Shown here one piece after another: positions 10,322 through 20,510 of a stretch of DNA of 64,000 bases. Where the stretch lies: assembly GCA_015655115.1 (NCBI GenBank), contig JAATFQ010000136.1:1-64000 (forward strand). The letters are read 5' to 3'. Below the pieces are notes generated by a model that was not told the origin of the DNA, made no database searches, and saw nothing but the letters and a program-made list of their open reading frames with translations. The translations under genes were made by a program, and so were the position numbers. The DNA is from Sphingobacteriales bacterium (lineage in GTDB: Bacteria; Bacteroidota; Bacteroidia; Sphingobacteriales; Sphingobacteriaceae). The first letter of the stretch is position 1. Each line of letters starts with the position of its first letter.

Positions 10322-11218
10322 TTATTCTGTGACCGCGGTAATCTCCCAATCATAATCAAGGATAGCATTCGCTGGTACAGTACCACTTGATGAAGTACCG
10401 TAAGCGTAAGCAGAAGGAATAAGCATCCTCATTTTACCACCTTTCACCAATTTTCCAGGAAAAATCATTATGGGAGCTAAAATAGTAGTTGCTGTTTTAG
10501 GATACATTGAAAAAGAAAAGTCAGTCCCCGTTTCAAGAACTACACCATCTTTCAATCGAAGTGTATAACTGGTTGTAACAGTCGAATATGTAGTAATAGG
10601 AATAGTATCTGTACCAGCTTCAACTATACTATAATATATCCCTGAAGGATCTCTGGTCATCGTTAGACCTTGAGTAGCAATAATTGCTTTGATCAACCTT
10701 TCATCACGCGCTGTCTGCGTTTCCGCATAGGTTGTGATAGTAATATCTAAGTTTTCATTAGAGGGTATGTTGTAGGTTGCTAATCCATTTTTACCAAATG
10801 CCAGATAAGAAGGAAGTATGATCCTTGCTGAGCCACCTGGTTTTAGTTTGCGGATTACATCTCTCACGGCTGGCATAGAAATACTGAAAAAAGTGTTAGT
10901 ATAGCCAACATAAGTACCCAGGTTACCGTTAGCGGGTGAAGTAGTATAGATAGTCCCATTCTCTAGCCCCTTGACCTCACCATCATACAATACAGAATCT
11001 GTATCTTTATAATAATCGCCAGCACCTTCATTCAGGATCTGATAATAATAACCACTCTTAAGCGGATCTTCAGTAACTGTGAGGTTATTTCTGGAAATAT
11101 AATCCTGTATCTTTTTGGAATCTACACTTTGGATCGACTCATAGTCCTTTTTGCATGACCCTAAAAGAACTGTGAGGCCAACTAAGGCAAGGGCAAATCC
11201 TGATAACTTTTTAAACAT
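10322..11218 (-). CDS. Lipoprotein with two FKBP-type peptidyl-prolyl isomerase domains
   Basis: Lipobox LLGSC; two FKBP-like halves (LKPGGSARIILPSYLAFGKNG and LVKGGKMRMLIPSAYAYGTS). Confidence 0.88.
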   Translation of the reverse strand: MFKKLSGFALALVGLTVLLGSCKKDYESIQSVDSKKIQDYISRNNLTVTEDPLKSGYYYQILNEGAGDYYKDTDSVLYDGEVKGLENGTIYTTSPANGNLGTYVGYTNTFFSISMPAVRDVIRKLKPGGSARIILPSYLAFGKNGLATYNIPSNENLDITITTYAETQTARDERLIKAIIATQGLTMTRDPSGIYYSIVEAGTDTIPITTYSTVTTSYTLRLKDGVVLETGTDFSFSMYPKTATTILAPIMIFPGKLVKGGKMRMLIPSAYAYGTSSSGTVPANAILDYDWEITAVTE

Positions 11219-11237
11219 TATTTATTTTATTTATATT

Positions 11238-11813
11238 TTACTTTACAACTCTTTTAGCGACTCTGATTAAGCGGATATCGAAATCAAAAATCTTATTGGG
11301 ACCCAGCGTATCCAGCCCTGGTCTCCGTATTATTCTGTCCTGGTAGGCCATAGCGGATGGTATAATCAATCTTATCTCTCCGCCTGTCTTGATCATAGAA
11401 ATACCTTTTCTCCAACCTTGCATAGCATCCCCAAATACAAATTTAGTAGCAAGCGTATCAATTGCACTCGAAGTAGAATCGTACAAAGTACCATCAAGAA
11501 ATTTGCCTACATAATGTACAGAAACAGTATCTGTTGTATCTGTGACTGCTTTTCCGGTATCTGCATCTGAAATGATTTTGTAATACAATCCATCACTTGT
11601 TCTTTCCATCTCTACACCAGATGAATCGAGGAACTTTATAATCAGATCGTCATCAATTTTTGCCTGAGTAGCTTTATCAAAAGGCGGATCATTCTTGCAG
11701 GCATAAAAAATGCAAGCAAGCAATACCAACGCCCAAAGTGTTCTACTTTTCAACATACCGCACAAAAATACTCTTTTATTAGGGATGGCACAATATTTAA
11801 CCAATTTTAACAA
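11238..11813 (-). CDS. FKBP-type peptidyl-prolyl cis-trans isomerase lipoprotein
   Basis: VSVHYVGKFLDGTLYDST...GWRKGISMIKTGGEIRLIIPSAMAYQ; likely start downstream at MLKSRTLWAL. Confidence 0.88.
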   Translation of the reverse strand: MLKLVKYCAIPNKRVFLCGMLKSRTLWALVLLACIFYACKNDPPFDKATQAKIDDDLIIKFLDSSGVEMERTSDGLYYKIISDADTGKAVTDTTDTVSVHYVGKFLDGTLYDSTSSAIDTLATKFVFGDAMQGWRKGISMIKTGGEIRLIIPSAMAYQDRIIRRPGLDTLGPNKIFDFDIRLIRVAKRVVK

Positions 11814-11817
11814 ATGT

Positions 11818-11849
11818 AAAAAACGCCCTTGTACAACAAGAGCGTTTTT
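11818..11849 (-). terminator. Hairpin terminator near the end of the fad operon
   Basis: AAAAAACGC-c-CTTGT-aca-ACAAG-a-GCGTTTTT, one mismatch. Confidence 0.6.
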
Positions 11850-11898
11850 AGCAATGAATAAATACTTATATAAGGCCCTGTTAAGGGCAGATCATCTT

Positions 11899-13698
11899 TT
11901 AATAACAATATTTATTAGCGGCAATTAATTGCTGGGCTACCTTCTGCCTTGCATCCTTAACATTAAAAGCATCCATCTTGGTAAAGCGTTTAAGGCCAAC
12001 CAGCATCATACGTTGTTCGTCACCTTCAGCAAAGGCCCATAAAGCTTCTTTACCTGCTTTCTGCAGTGCATCTACAGCCTCTACAAAATATATACGCATC
12101 ATATTCAGCTGACCTTCACAGGCGGCTTCCCCACGCAGGTTAACTAATTTTTCTGTCCGCAACAGCGCTGATTCAGCAACATAAACGTAACTGGCCATAT
12201 CGGCGATATTCATTAAGATTTCCTGCTCTTTGGATAAGCTCATCATCAGCTTCTGCACCGCAGCGCCGGCAACCATCAAAGTAGCTTTTTTCAGGTTTTT
12301 CACAATCTTCTTCTCCGCAGCAAACAGCGTATCGTCCTCCTCCCCAAATTCAGGTATAGACATCAGCTCTGCAGCAACAGCTGTTGCAGGTGTCATCAGA
12401 TCCAATTCTCCTTTCATCGCTCTTTTCAGCATCATGTCAACAGTCAATAACCTGTTGATCTCATTGGTACCTTCAAAGATACGGTTGATCCTGGCATCGC
12501 GGTAGGCCCTGTCCATTGGTGCATCGGCAGAAAAGCCCATACCGCCGTAAATCTGTACACCCTCATCTACAACATAATCGAGGGCTTCAGAACCCCAAAC
12601 CTTAAGGATAGCACATTCTACAGCAAACTGCTCCGTAGATTTTAACTTTGCCTTGCTGGCATCCATACCTCCGGCAACCAAAGCTTCGTAGGCATCATCA
12701 ATATTTTGTCCCGCTCTGTAATTAGCAGATTCTACGGCGTATACTTTCGTAGCCATTTCTGCAAGTTTGAAACGTATAGCCCCATATTTTGAAATCTGGC
12801 GATCAAACTGGATCCGCTCATTTGCATAATTAATAGCCGTGCTGATTACACCTTTAGAAGCACCCACTGCTGCTGCTGCCAGCTTAATCCTGCCAATATT
12901 TAAAATATTCACCGCAATCTTAAACCCATTCTGACGCTCAGAAAGCATATTTTCTACAGGCACATGGGCTTCATTAAAAAACACCTGGCGTGTTGAAGAT
13001 CCTTTGATACCCATTTTATGCTCTTCAGGATTCATGGTTATCCCGCCGAATTCACGTTCCACTATAAAGGCAGTAAGATTTTTGTCGTCCTCGATTTTGG
13101 CAAACACAATAAAGATATCCGCGAAACCGCCATTCGTAATCCACATCTTCTGCCCTGTAATCAAATAATGCTTTCCATCTGCAGATAACACGGCTTTTGT
13201 TTTACCCGAATTAGCATCAGAGCCCGAGTTAGGCTCGGTTAAGCAGTAAGCAGCTTTCCACTCTCCTGTACCTAATTTAGGTATATATTTAGCCTTTTGT
13301 TCTTCAGAACCATAATAAAGAATTGGTAAAGTGCCTATCCCTGTATGTGCAGATAAAGCTACAGCGAAAGAATGTCCCGCACCTATTACATCGGCAACCA
13401 GCATCGAGGTGTTGAAGTTCTTACCAAAACCACCAAATTCTTCAGGGATAGAAACCCCGAGAATTCCCAGCTCACCGGCTTTAGTCAACAGCGAAGGCAT
13501 CAACCCTTCTTCCAGTTTATCTATACGTTCCAGATTCGGATACACCTCAGCCGCAAGGAAATCACGGCAGGTCTGTGCAATCATCTGTTGTTCTTCATCA
13601 AATTCTTCAGGAATAAATACATCCTGCCAGGTGGTATCTTTTATTAAAAACTCACCACCTTTTACTGTTACTTTGTCTGTAGTTTCCATATATGTCAA
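11899..13698 (-). CDS. Acyl-CoA dehydrogenase family protein
   Basis: GILGVSIPEEFGGFG, CLTEPNSGSDANSGKTKA, ITNGGFADIFIVFAKI, QIYGGMGFSADAPMDRAYRDARINRIFEGTNEINR. Confidence 0.95.
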   Translation of the reverse strand: MTYMETTDKVTVKGGEFLIKDTTWQDVFIPEEFDEEQQMIAQTCRDFLAAEVYPNLERIDKLEEGLMPSLLTKAGELGILGVSIPEEFGGFGKNFNTSMLVADVIGAGHSFAVALSAHTGIGTLPILYYGSEEQKAKYIPKLGTGEWKAAYCLTEPNSGSDANSGKTKAVLSADGKHYLITGQKMWITNGGFADIFIVFAKIEDDKNLTAFIVEREFGGITMNPEEHKMGIKGSSTRQVFFNEAHVPVENMLSERQNGFKIAVNILNIGRIKLAAAAVGASKGVISTAINYANERIQFDRQISKYGAIRFKLAEMATKVYAVESANYRAGQNIDDAYEALVAGGMDASKAKLKSTEQFAVECAILKVWGSEALDYVVDEGVQIYGGMGFSADAPMDRAYRDARINRIFEGTNEINRLLTVDMMLKRAMKGELDLMTPATAVAAELMSIPEFGEEDDTLFAAEKKIVKNLKKATLMVAGAAVQKLMMSLSKEQEILMNIADMASYVYVAESALLRTEKLVNLRGEAACEGQLNMMRIYFVEAVDALQKAGKEALWAFAEGDEQRMMLVGLKRFTKMDAFNVKDARQKVAQQLIAANKYCY

Positions 13699-13715
13699 TT
13701 TAAAACAATCAATTA

Positions 13716-14894
13716 CTAAAGCATTTCAAAAACACCTGCCGCACCCTGTCCGCTGCCTACGCACATGGTAACCATGCCGTATTTACCCTGTCTGCGTTTC
13801 AGTTCATTAAACAACTGCACGGTTAGTTTACCTCCTGTACAACCCAGTGGATGGCCAAGCGCAATAGCGCCACCATTCACATTCAGCTTTTCTGTATTTA
13901 AGCCCAGGGTCCTGATGATGGCGAGCGACTGTGACGCAAAAGCTTCATTCAGCTCTATCAGGTCTAATTGTTCTAATGTTAAGCCTGCTTTTTTTAAGGC
14001 CAGCGGAATAGCCTCTATAGGGCCTATGCCCATGATGCGGGGTGGTACACCTACCACACCATAGCTTAACAGGCGTGCGATAGGATCAACCCCCAGTTCT
14101 TTCAGTTTGCTTTCTGATACGACCAGCACAAATGCAGCCCCATCGGAAGTTTGCGAGGAGTTACCAGCGGTAACACTTCCAAATGCATCAAATACAGGTT
14201 TCAATGTAGCCAGTTTCTCCAGGCTGGTATCTGCACGCGGACCTTCATCGGTATCTACTACGTAGGTCCTGCTTTTCTTTTTCATATCTCCATCCAGATA
14301 ATTTTCTGTAACAGTGATCGGCACTACACCATCCTTAAGGTGGCCATTTTTTATAGCTTCTACAGCTTTGCGGTGAGATTGGAAAGCAAACTCATCCTGG
14401 TCTTCCCTGCTTACCTTATATTCATTAGCTACCGCTTCTGCAGTTAGCCCCATCCCCCAATACCAGTCAGGATGTTTTTTAGCTACATCAGGATTCGGCA
14501 CCAGCTTCCAGCCACCGAAGGCCATGCCTGACATGACTTCTACGCCACCAGCAATAATACAGTCGGCCATTCCACTTTTAATCCTTGCCACCGCTGTAGC
14601 AATCGTGTCCAGTCCTGATGCACAATACCTGTTCACAGTTACTCCCGGAACCTTATCAGTATCCAGGCCCATCAGCGAAATCATACGGCCAATATTGAGG
14701 CCCTGTTCTGCTTCAGGTGTAGCGTTACCTACAATGACATCATCTATTTGTTCTTTATCCAGGTTAGGTACCGAGGCCACCAGCTGTCTGATCACTTCTG
14801 CAGCCAGATCATCGGCTCTGGTAAAACGAAATACACCGCGTGGAGCTTTGCCCACTGCTGTACGTAATCCTGCTATGATATATGCTTCTTGCAT
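13716..14894 (-). CDS. fadA: Acetyl-CoA C-acyltransferase (thiolase)
   Basis: VTVNRYCASGLDTIATA, ELNEAFASQSLAI, NVNGGAIALGHPLGCTGGKL, MCVGSGQGAAGVFE. Confidence 0.95.
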   Translation of the reverse strand: MQEAYIIAGLRTAVGKAPRGVFRFTRADDLAAEVIRQLVASVPNLDKEQIDDVIVGNATPEAEQGLNIGRMISLMGLDTDKVPGVTVNRYCASGLDTIATAVARIKSGMADCIIAGGVEVMSGMAFGGWKLVPNPDVAKKHPDWYWGMGLTAEAVANEYKVSREDQDEFAFQSHRKAVEAIKNGHLKDGVVPITVTENYLDGDMKKKSRTYVVDTDEGPRADTSLEKLATLKPVFDAFGSVTAGNSSQTSDGAAFVLVVSESKLKELGVDPIARLLSYGVVGVPPRIMGIGPIEAIPLALKKAGLTLEQLDLIELNEAFASQSLAIIRTLGLNTEKLNVNGGAIALGHPLGCTGGKLTVQLFNELKRRQGKYGMVTMCVGSGQGAAGVFEML

Positions 14895-14923
14895 GTCTTG
14901 TTATATTTGATGAAATACATTAA

Positions 14924-17329
14924 TTAATTACGGAGCGGCTTGCCCTTGGTTACGATGTTCTGGATACGCTCCAGTGTTTTTCTTTCCCCGCAGAGCGACA
15001 AAAAAGCCTCTCTTTCCAGGTCGAGCAAATACTGCTCTGTAACTTCTGTGGGAGAGGACAGGTCGCCGCCACACATCACCCAACCCAACTTCTCAGAGAT
15101 CTTTTTATCATGTTCAGAAATATAGTGACCTGAGTACATCGTATTTGCCCCGGCATAGACAATCCCCAATCCTTGTTTACCTAAAACTCTGATATCCTTC
15201 CGGCGTACAGGCTGGGTATATCCGGCATCAGCCAGCTCAATAGCTTTCGCTTTTGCATCCGCAATCAGCCTGCTGCGGTTCATGCTGATCGCATATTTAT
15301 CTTTCAGCAGGTACCCTAATTCAAAGGCTTCGACCGCCGAGGTAGAAACTTTGGCCATACCTATTGTCAGGAACCTATTTTTTAACACATTCTGCACAAT
15401 CTGGTCTTCATTATATTCATCCGAAGCACGCAAAGCGAACTCTTTCGTACCGCCACCACCAGGTATAACGCCAACGCCAAACTCTACCAGCCCCATATAA
15501 GTTTCTGCATTGAGCTGTACATGGTCTGCATGAAGGCTAAATTCGCAGCCACCACCTAAAGTGAGGTTGTGCGGGGCCACCACTACCGGAATAGACGAAT
15601 AGCGGATGCGCATAGAAGTGTTCTGGAACATTCTTATAGCCAGGTTCAGCTCATCCCATTCTTGCTCCACGGCCATCATAAAGATCATCCCTACATTTGC
15701 ACCAGCAGAAAAATTAGCACCATCATTACCTATCACTACGCCTTTATAGTCTTTCTCGGCCATATCAATGGCTTTATTAATGGCTTGTAAAGTATCACCA
15801 CCAATCGTATTCATCTTGGAATGGAATTCCACATTCAGGATACCATCGCCCAGGTCAATAATTGAAGCACTGGAATTTTTCCATATGGTTTTATTACCAC
15901 GGATATGATCAAGAATAATAAATTCAGATGCGCCGGGCAATGCTTTATAAGTTTTTGAAGGGATGTCGTAATATTTTTTTACTCCGTCTTCCACTTTATA
16001 GAAGGAAGTATGCCCTGCGGCAAGCATCTCATGTACCCATGCTGCAGCTTCATGTCCATACTTTTTCATGCCTTCCAAAGATTCGGCAACACCTACAGCA
16101 TCCCAGGCTTCAAAAGGACCAAGGTCCCAGCCAAAGCCAGCACGCATTGCATCATCTATACGGTAAAGCTCATCAGCAATTTCCGGTATCCGGTCTGATA
16201 CGTATTCGAACAGGCCGAAAAAAGAATGCCTGAACACCTCGCCAGCTTTATCCTTGCCCGCTGCAAATACCTTCATACGGTCTTTTACATTTTCTATAGG
16301 CTTGGTCATTTCCAGCGTAGCTGATTTTATTTTCTGCTGCGGCCGGTATTCCATTGTTTTTAAATCCAGCGCCAGGATCTCCGTTTTTCCCTCTGCTGTT
16401 TTTATCTTTTTATAAAATCCCTGTTTAGTTTTATCACCCAGCCACTGACTGGCTTCCATTTTAACCACATAATCCGGCAGTTTAAAAAGATCATGTGCTT
16501 TGTCATCCGGACAGTTGTCGTACAAACCTTTAGCTACTTTGATCATCGTATCCAGCCCAACCACATCAGAGGTGCGGAAAGTGGCCGACTTAGGCCTTCC
16601 TAAGGCCGGGCCTGTATATTTATCCACCTCTTCTACAGTAAGTTCCAGTTTATCTACCAGGTGTAGCAATGCCATGATTGCATATACCCCTACCCTGTTG
16701 GCAATAAACGCAGGCGTATCTTTACACAAGACAGTAGTCTTGCCTAAAAACTGGTCGCCATAGTGCATTAAGAAATCTACCAGGTCTGGGTGTGTATAGG
16801 GAGTAGGAATGATTTCAAGCAGCCGTAAATAGCGCGGCGGATTAAAAAAGTGAGTCCCGCAGAAATTAGCTTTAAAGTCTTCGCTCCTGCCTTCAGCCAT
16901 CAGGTGAATAGGGATACCCGAGGTATTCGACGTTACCAGAGTACCTGGCTTGCGGTGTTGCTCTACTTGTTCAAAAACCTTTTTCTTGATGTCCAGGTTC
17001 TCTACCACTACTTCAATGATCCAATCGTACCCGGCAATCCGGGCCATGTCATCTTCGAAATTTCCTGTAGTAATCTTGCTGATTACCTTTTTAGAATATA
17101 CCGGTGAGGGGTTAGTTTTCAGCGCATTTTGCAATGCAGCATTAACCACACGGTTTTTTACTGCCGGGTGCGCTAAGGTCAATCCTTTGCTTTCCTCTTC
17201 TTTACTGAGCTCTTTCGGTGCAATATCTAACAACAATACTTCTACACCTATATTCGCAAAGTGACAAGCAATGCGTGAGCCCATAATACCTGAGCCCAGT
17301 ACTGCTACTTTATTTATCTTTTTGTTCAT
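14924..17329 (-). CDS. fadB: 3-hydroxyacyl-CoA dehydrogenase / enoyl-CoA hydratase fusion
   Basis: KVAVLGSGIMGSRIACHFANIGVEVLLLDI; C-terminal crotonase domain (GGDTLQAINKAIDMAEKD, NLTLGGGCEFSLHAD, GVIPGGGGTKEFALR). Confidence 0.95.
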   Translation of the reverse strand: MNKKINKVAVLGSGIMGSRIACHFANIGVEVLLLDIAPKELSKEEESKGLTLAHPAVKNRVVNAALQNALKTNPSPVYSKKVISKITTGNFEDDMARIAGYDWIIEVVVENLDIKKKVFEQVEQHRKPGTLVTSNTSGIPIHLMAEGRSEDFKANFCGTHFFNPPRYLRLLEIIPTPYTHPDLVDFLMHYGDQFLGKTTVLCKDTPAFIANRVGVYAIMALLHLVDKLELTVEEVDKYTGPALGRPKSATFRTSDVVGLDTMIKVAKGLYDNCPDDKAHDLFKLPDYVVKMEASQWLGDKTKQGFYKKIKTAEGKTEILALDLKTMEYRPQQKIKSATLEMTKPIENVKDRMKVFAAGKDKAGEVFRHSFFGLFEYVSDRIPEIADELYRIDDAMRAGFGWDLGPFEAWDAVGVAESLEGMKKYGHEAAAWVHEMLAAGHTSFYKVEDGVKKYYDIPSKTYKALPGASEFIILDHIRGNKTIWKNSSASIIDLGDGILNVEFHSKMNTIGGDTLQAINKAIDMAEKDYKGVVIGNDGANFSAGANVGMIFMMAVEQEWDELNLAIRMFQNTSMRIRYSSIPVVVAPHNLTLGGGCEFSLHADHVQLNAETYMGLVEFGVGVIPGGGGTKEFALRASDEYNEDQIVQNVLKNRFLTIGMAKVSTSAVEAFELGYLLKDKYAISMNRSRLIADAKAKAIELADAGYTQPVRRKDIRVLGKQGLGIVYAGANTMYSGHYISEHDKKISEKLGWVMCGGDLSSPTEVTEQYLLDLEREAFLSLCGERKTLERIQNIVTKGKPLRN

Positions 17330-17768
17330 CGTTTTCTGTAGTTACTGTATATGCTAACGTGAGTTTATTCAATTTTTGTAATCCCTGCATGAGGCTGTTT
17401 TTCTCTTGTACAGTTAGGTTGGCGGTGAGGTATTCATTGAAAGAACGTACAACACCTTTGGCCATCTGTCTTTTCTCCCTGCCAAAGTCGGTCAGGAACA
17501 CCTTTACTGAGCGTTTATCGCCTGCAGCCGTCTCTCTGTAAATCAATCCATATTCTTCCATGTTGTTGAGCATCCGCGATAAGCTGGTTGCTTTAACGCC
17601 CAGCAAACCGGCAAGCTGCGAAACAGCCGTACCTTCCTGATCTATATTGATCAGCATGTAGCCAATGGCTTGCGTAATGCCAAATCCCGAGGCAATCTGG
17701 TTATAACTGTTAGACATGTTCTGCCAAACTGCCTTTAATAAATAATCTATGGTCTCCTGTTGTTTCAT
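17310..17768 (-). CDS. MarR-family transcriptional regulator
   Basis: GFGITQAIGYMLINIDQEGTAVSQLAGLLGVKATSLSRMLNNMEEYGLIYRETAAGDKRSVKVFLTDFG. ORF opens at a TTG (17792); first ATG at 17768. Overlaps fadB by 20 bp. Confidence 0.92.
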   Translation of the reverse strand: MKQQETIDYLLKAVWQNMSNSYNQIASGFGITQAIGYMLINIDQEGTAVSQLAGLLGVKATSLSRMLNNMEEYGLIYRETAAGDKRSVKVFLTDFGREKRQMAKGVVRSFNEYLTANLTVQEKNSLMQGLQKLNKLTLAYTVTTENDEQKDK

Positions 17769-17789
17769 CAATTTACTATGCTTGCATAA

Positions 17790-17816
17790 CAAAGCTATTA
17801 AATAATATCATATTAT
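17790..17816 (-). promoter_or_regulatory. Candidate marR-fadBA promoter and MarR operator
   Basis: Minus-strand TAGCTTTG (17790-17797, TAnnTTTG) with 15-bp perfect palindrome ATAATAT-G-ATATTAT (17802-17816) immediately upstream. Confidence 0.5.
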
Positions 17817-17903
17817 CCAAGTAGGGAATTAAAAAATAAAGTTTCTAAAAATGTGACAAAAGGCCTATTAAATACTGTATATTAAATAGCCGTCAATTCA
17901 ATG

Positions 17904-19688
17904 TTATTTCTGAACAGGTTTATAGTCTTCCGCATCCTTATAAACCTTCTCAATCAGATCTTTGAATTTTCCCAGAATAACTTTACGTTTTAAACTTAAT
18001 TTTGGTGTAAACTCACCACCTTCGATACTCCATTCATTGGCCAGAAGTGCGAAACGTTTCACCTGTTCCCACTTTCCAAAGCCAATAGAGCCATGCTCAA
18101 TCTCTTTCTCAAATTTTTCAAGCACATGAGGATCTTTGATCATCTCCTCATTAGTGGTATAAGGGATTCCTTTAAACTTTGCCCAGGCTTGCAGTGCTGT
18201 AAAGTTTGGCACAATCAGGGCCATAGGGAATTTACGGTTTTCTCCCAACACCATTATCTGCTCTATTACGGTAGACTCTTTGTATTTATTTTCCAGTGTT
18301 TGTGGTGCCACATATTTACCACCGGCAGTTTTAAAGATCTCTTTTTTCCTGTCGGTAATCTTCAGAAATTTACCTTCCAGCATTTCTCCGATGTCGCCGG
18401 TATGGAACCAGCCCTCGGCATCAATAGTTTCGGCAGTAGGGTCCTCCCGCTGATAATACCCTTTCATTACATTATGCCCCCTGGTAAGCACCTCTCCATC
18501 TGGCGCAATTTTCACTTCAACACCTTTAATCGGAGGACCAACAGTACCGAACATGGTATTGTCGAAATAGTTTACGGTGATTACCGGAGAAGTCTCTGTT
18601 AATCCATAACCTTCCACAACCGGCATCCCTGCTGCCCAGAAAATCCGTGCCAGACGGGGGTTTAATGCTGCCCCACCAGAAACGATGACGATGATCTCAC
18701 CTCCCAGCGCCTGCTGCCATTTTTTAAAGACCAGCTTGCGGGCAATAGAGAGTTTTAAATTATAGTACCAGCTATTTTTTTGTTCATACTGCTCTGCAAG
18801 TGCTACAGACCAGAAAAATATCTTTCTCTTTATCCCTGTAAGTTCCTTACCTTTTTCCATGATCTTATCGTATACCTTTTCCAGTAGCCGCGGAACGGTA
18901 GAAAATGCATTGGGCTTCACGTATTGGATATCGGCAACAATAGTCTCCATACTCTCTGCATAATATAAAGCGCCATCGGTAAATAGATAGAGATAGGTGA
19001 TCATCCGTTCGAAGATATGCGACAAGGGCAAAAAGCTGAGCACAGTTTTAACATTTTCAGGAAAGATGGTAGACAGGCTCTTAAAGTTCTGTACCAGGTT
19101 ATTGTGGGTAAGCATTACTCCTTTTGGGGTTCCTGTAGTGCCCGAAGTATAGATCAGGGTAAGAATGTCATCTGGCGTAACTGCGGCACGCAATGGTTCG
19201 AGATCAATATTATCGCCTGTTGCAACACCTGCATCGATGAGCTCCTGCCAGTTGGCGGCACCTTCAACCTGGTTAAAGGTGTATAGTTTTATTGCTGGAT
19301 TAACCTGTTCGCATACTGGCTTGACCTTTTGATATAAGGCTTCATCTGCCAGAAATATAACGCTTACCTCTGCATTGGTCAAAATAAACTTGATATCTAG
19401 TTCTGCTAATGTAGGATACAGGGGCACCTGGTACGCGCCAATCTGAGTAATCGCAAAATCTGTTATATTCCATTCAGGCCTGTTTGGCGACATGACTGCT
19501 ACCTTTGATGCTTTCCCTATACCAATGGTGATCAGGCCTTTACTGAGCTGATCTACAGTATCAGAAAATTTTTGGGTGCTGTACTTTTTCCATTCACCGT
19601 TTATTTTACCACTAATAAACTCTTCTTTAGGAAATTTGTCTAAATTGTATTTGAGCAGATCAAATACTCTGGTTACAGTTACAGGCAT
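17904..19688 (-). CDS. fadD: Long-chain fatty acid-CoA ligase (AMP-dependent synthetase)
   Basis: LTLIYTSGTTGTPKGVMLTHNN, VEGYGLTETSPVITVN, EGWFHTGDIGEMLEGKFLKITDRKKEIFKTAGGKYVAPQ. Confidence 0.95.
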   Translation of the reverse strand: MPVTVTRVFDLLKYNLDKFPKEEFISGKINGEWKKYSTQKFSDTVDQLSKGLITIGIGKASKVAVMSPNRPEWNITDFAITQIGAYQVPLYPTLAELDIKFILTNAEVSVIFLADEALYQKVKPVCEQVNPAIKLYTFNQVEGAANWQELIDAGVATGDNIDLEPLRAAVTPDDILTLIYTSGTTGTPKGVMLTHNNLVQNFKSLSTIFPENVKTVLSFLPLSHIFERMITYLYLFTDGALYYAESMETIVADIQYVKPNAFSTVPRLLEKVYDKIMEKGKELTGIKRKIFFWSVALAEQYEQKNSWYYNLKLSIARKLVFKKWQQALGGEIIVIVSGGAALNPRLARIFWAAGMPVVEGYGLTETSPVITVNYFDNTMFGTVGPPIKGVEVKIAPDGEVLTRGHNVMKGYYQREDPTAETIDAEGWFHTGDIGEMLEGKFLKITDRKKEIFKTAGGKYVAPQTLENKYKESTVIEQIMVLGENRKFPMALIVPNFTALQAWAKFKGIPYTTNEEMIKDPHVLEKFEKEIEHGSIGFGKWEQVKRFALLANEWSIEGGEFTPKLSLKRKVILGKFKDLIEKVYKDAEDYKPVQK

Positions 19689-19957
19689 AAAATGTTTATT
19701 AGTATTTGGTTAAATCTTGTTATAAAAACACATTTATTGATAATATGTTGTCAGCCAAATCTAAGAATTTTAAATTCTCTATATATACCAATTTCAATTC
19801 ATATCCATTTTCTTTGAAGAAGAATGATATTCTGATGCAATTGGTACTGCCCAAAGCAGCTAAAACCTATAAATTAAAAGACCATTTATTAAAAAACTGA
19901 CTGGCGGCACAATAATTGTTAAGATGATTTTATTACAAATAATAAAACACAAATCAT

Positions 19958-20437
19958 ATGAAAAAAGTATTTACTATACTTTGCTTAGCTGTAATCGCTA
20001 CATTGGCAATCCAATTTTCTTCAAAAGCCCAGGGCTATGACAATGCAATAGGTGGTCGCTTTGGCGCTGCAAATGGAGTAACTTTCAAAACTACATTAGG
20101 TGGTAATAAAATGATTGACCTGATCGCAAATTTCAGATCTAATAATAACTACAATTATTTCAGGGTAACTGGTTTATATGAAATCTATAACCCTATACAA
20201 AATGCAGCGGGTTTAAACTGGTATTATGGTATTGGTGGTAGTATTGGTACTGCTAAATGGAAATATGACGATTCAAGTGATTTATATCTTTCGGTAGATG
20301 GTGTCTTAGGACTGGATTATAAATTTGCAGATGCACCAATCAATATCTCGTTAGACTGGAAGCCTGCTATTGAATTAGCACCAGATACAGATTTTGATGC
20401 TTCGGGCGTTGGGCTGTCTCTGCGTTTCACTTTCTAA
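19958..20437 (+). CDS. Small outer-membrane beta-barrel protein
   Basis: Signal peptide MKKVFTILCLAVIATLAIQFSSKAQ; alternating beta-strand pattern ending in LSLRFTF. Confidence 0.75.
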   Translation: MKKVFTILCLAVIATLAIQFSSKAQGYDNAIGGRFGAANGVTFKTTLGGNKMIDLIANFRSNNNYNYFRVTGLYEIYNPIQNAAGLNWYYGIGGSIGTAKWKYDDSSDLYLSVDGVLGLDYKFADAPINISLDWKPAIELAPDTDFDASGVGLSLRFTF

Positions 20438-20456
20438 AACATAACGCTTAAAAATT

Positions 20457-20494
20457 AAAAAGCCAGCGGATGATTTTTTATCTGCTGGCTTTTT
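20457..20494. terminator. Bidirectional terminator between convergent genes
   Basis: AAAAAGCCAGCgGAT ... ATCtGCTGGCTTTTT, flanked by A- and T-runs. Confidence 0.75.
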
Positions 20495-20510
20495 TGTGGA
20501 TTGAGAAAAA

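Noticed and set aside
18093-18602. 169-aa plus-strand ORF inside fadD
   Set aside because: Antisense shadow ORF; fadD is unambiguous.
19706-19900. 64-aa ORF between fadD and the beta-barrel gene
   Set aside because: Low-complexity AT-rich composition and no recognisable domain; probably chance.
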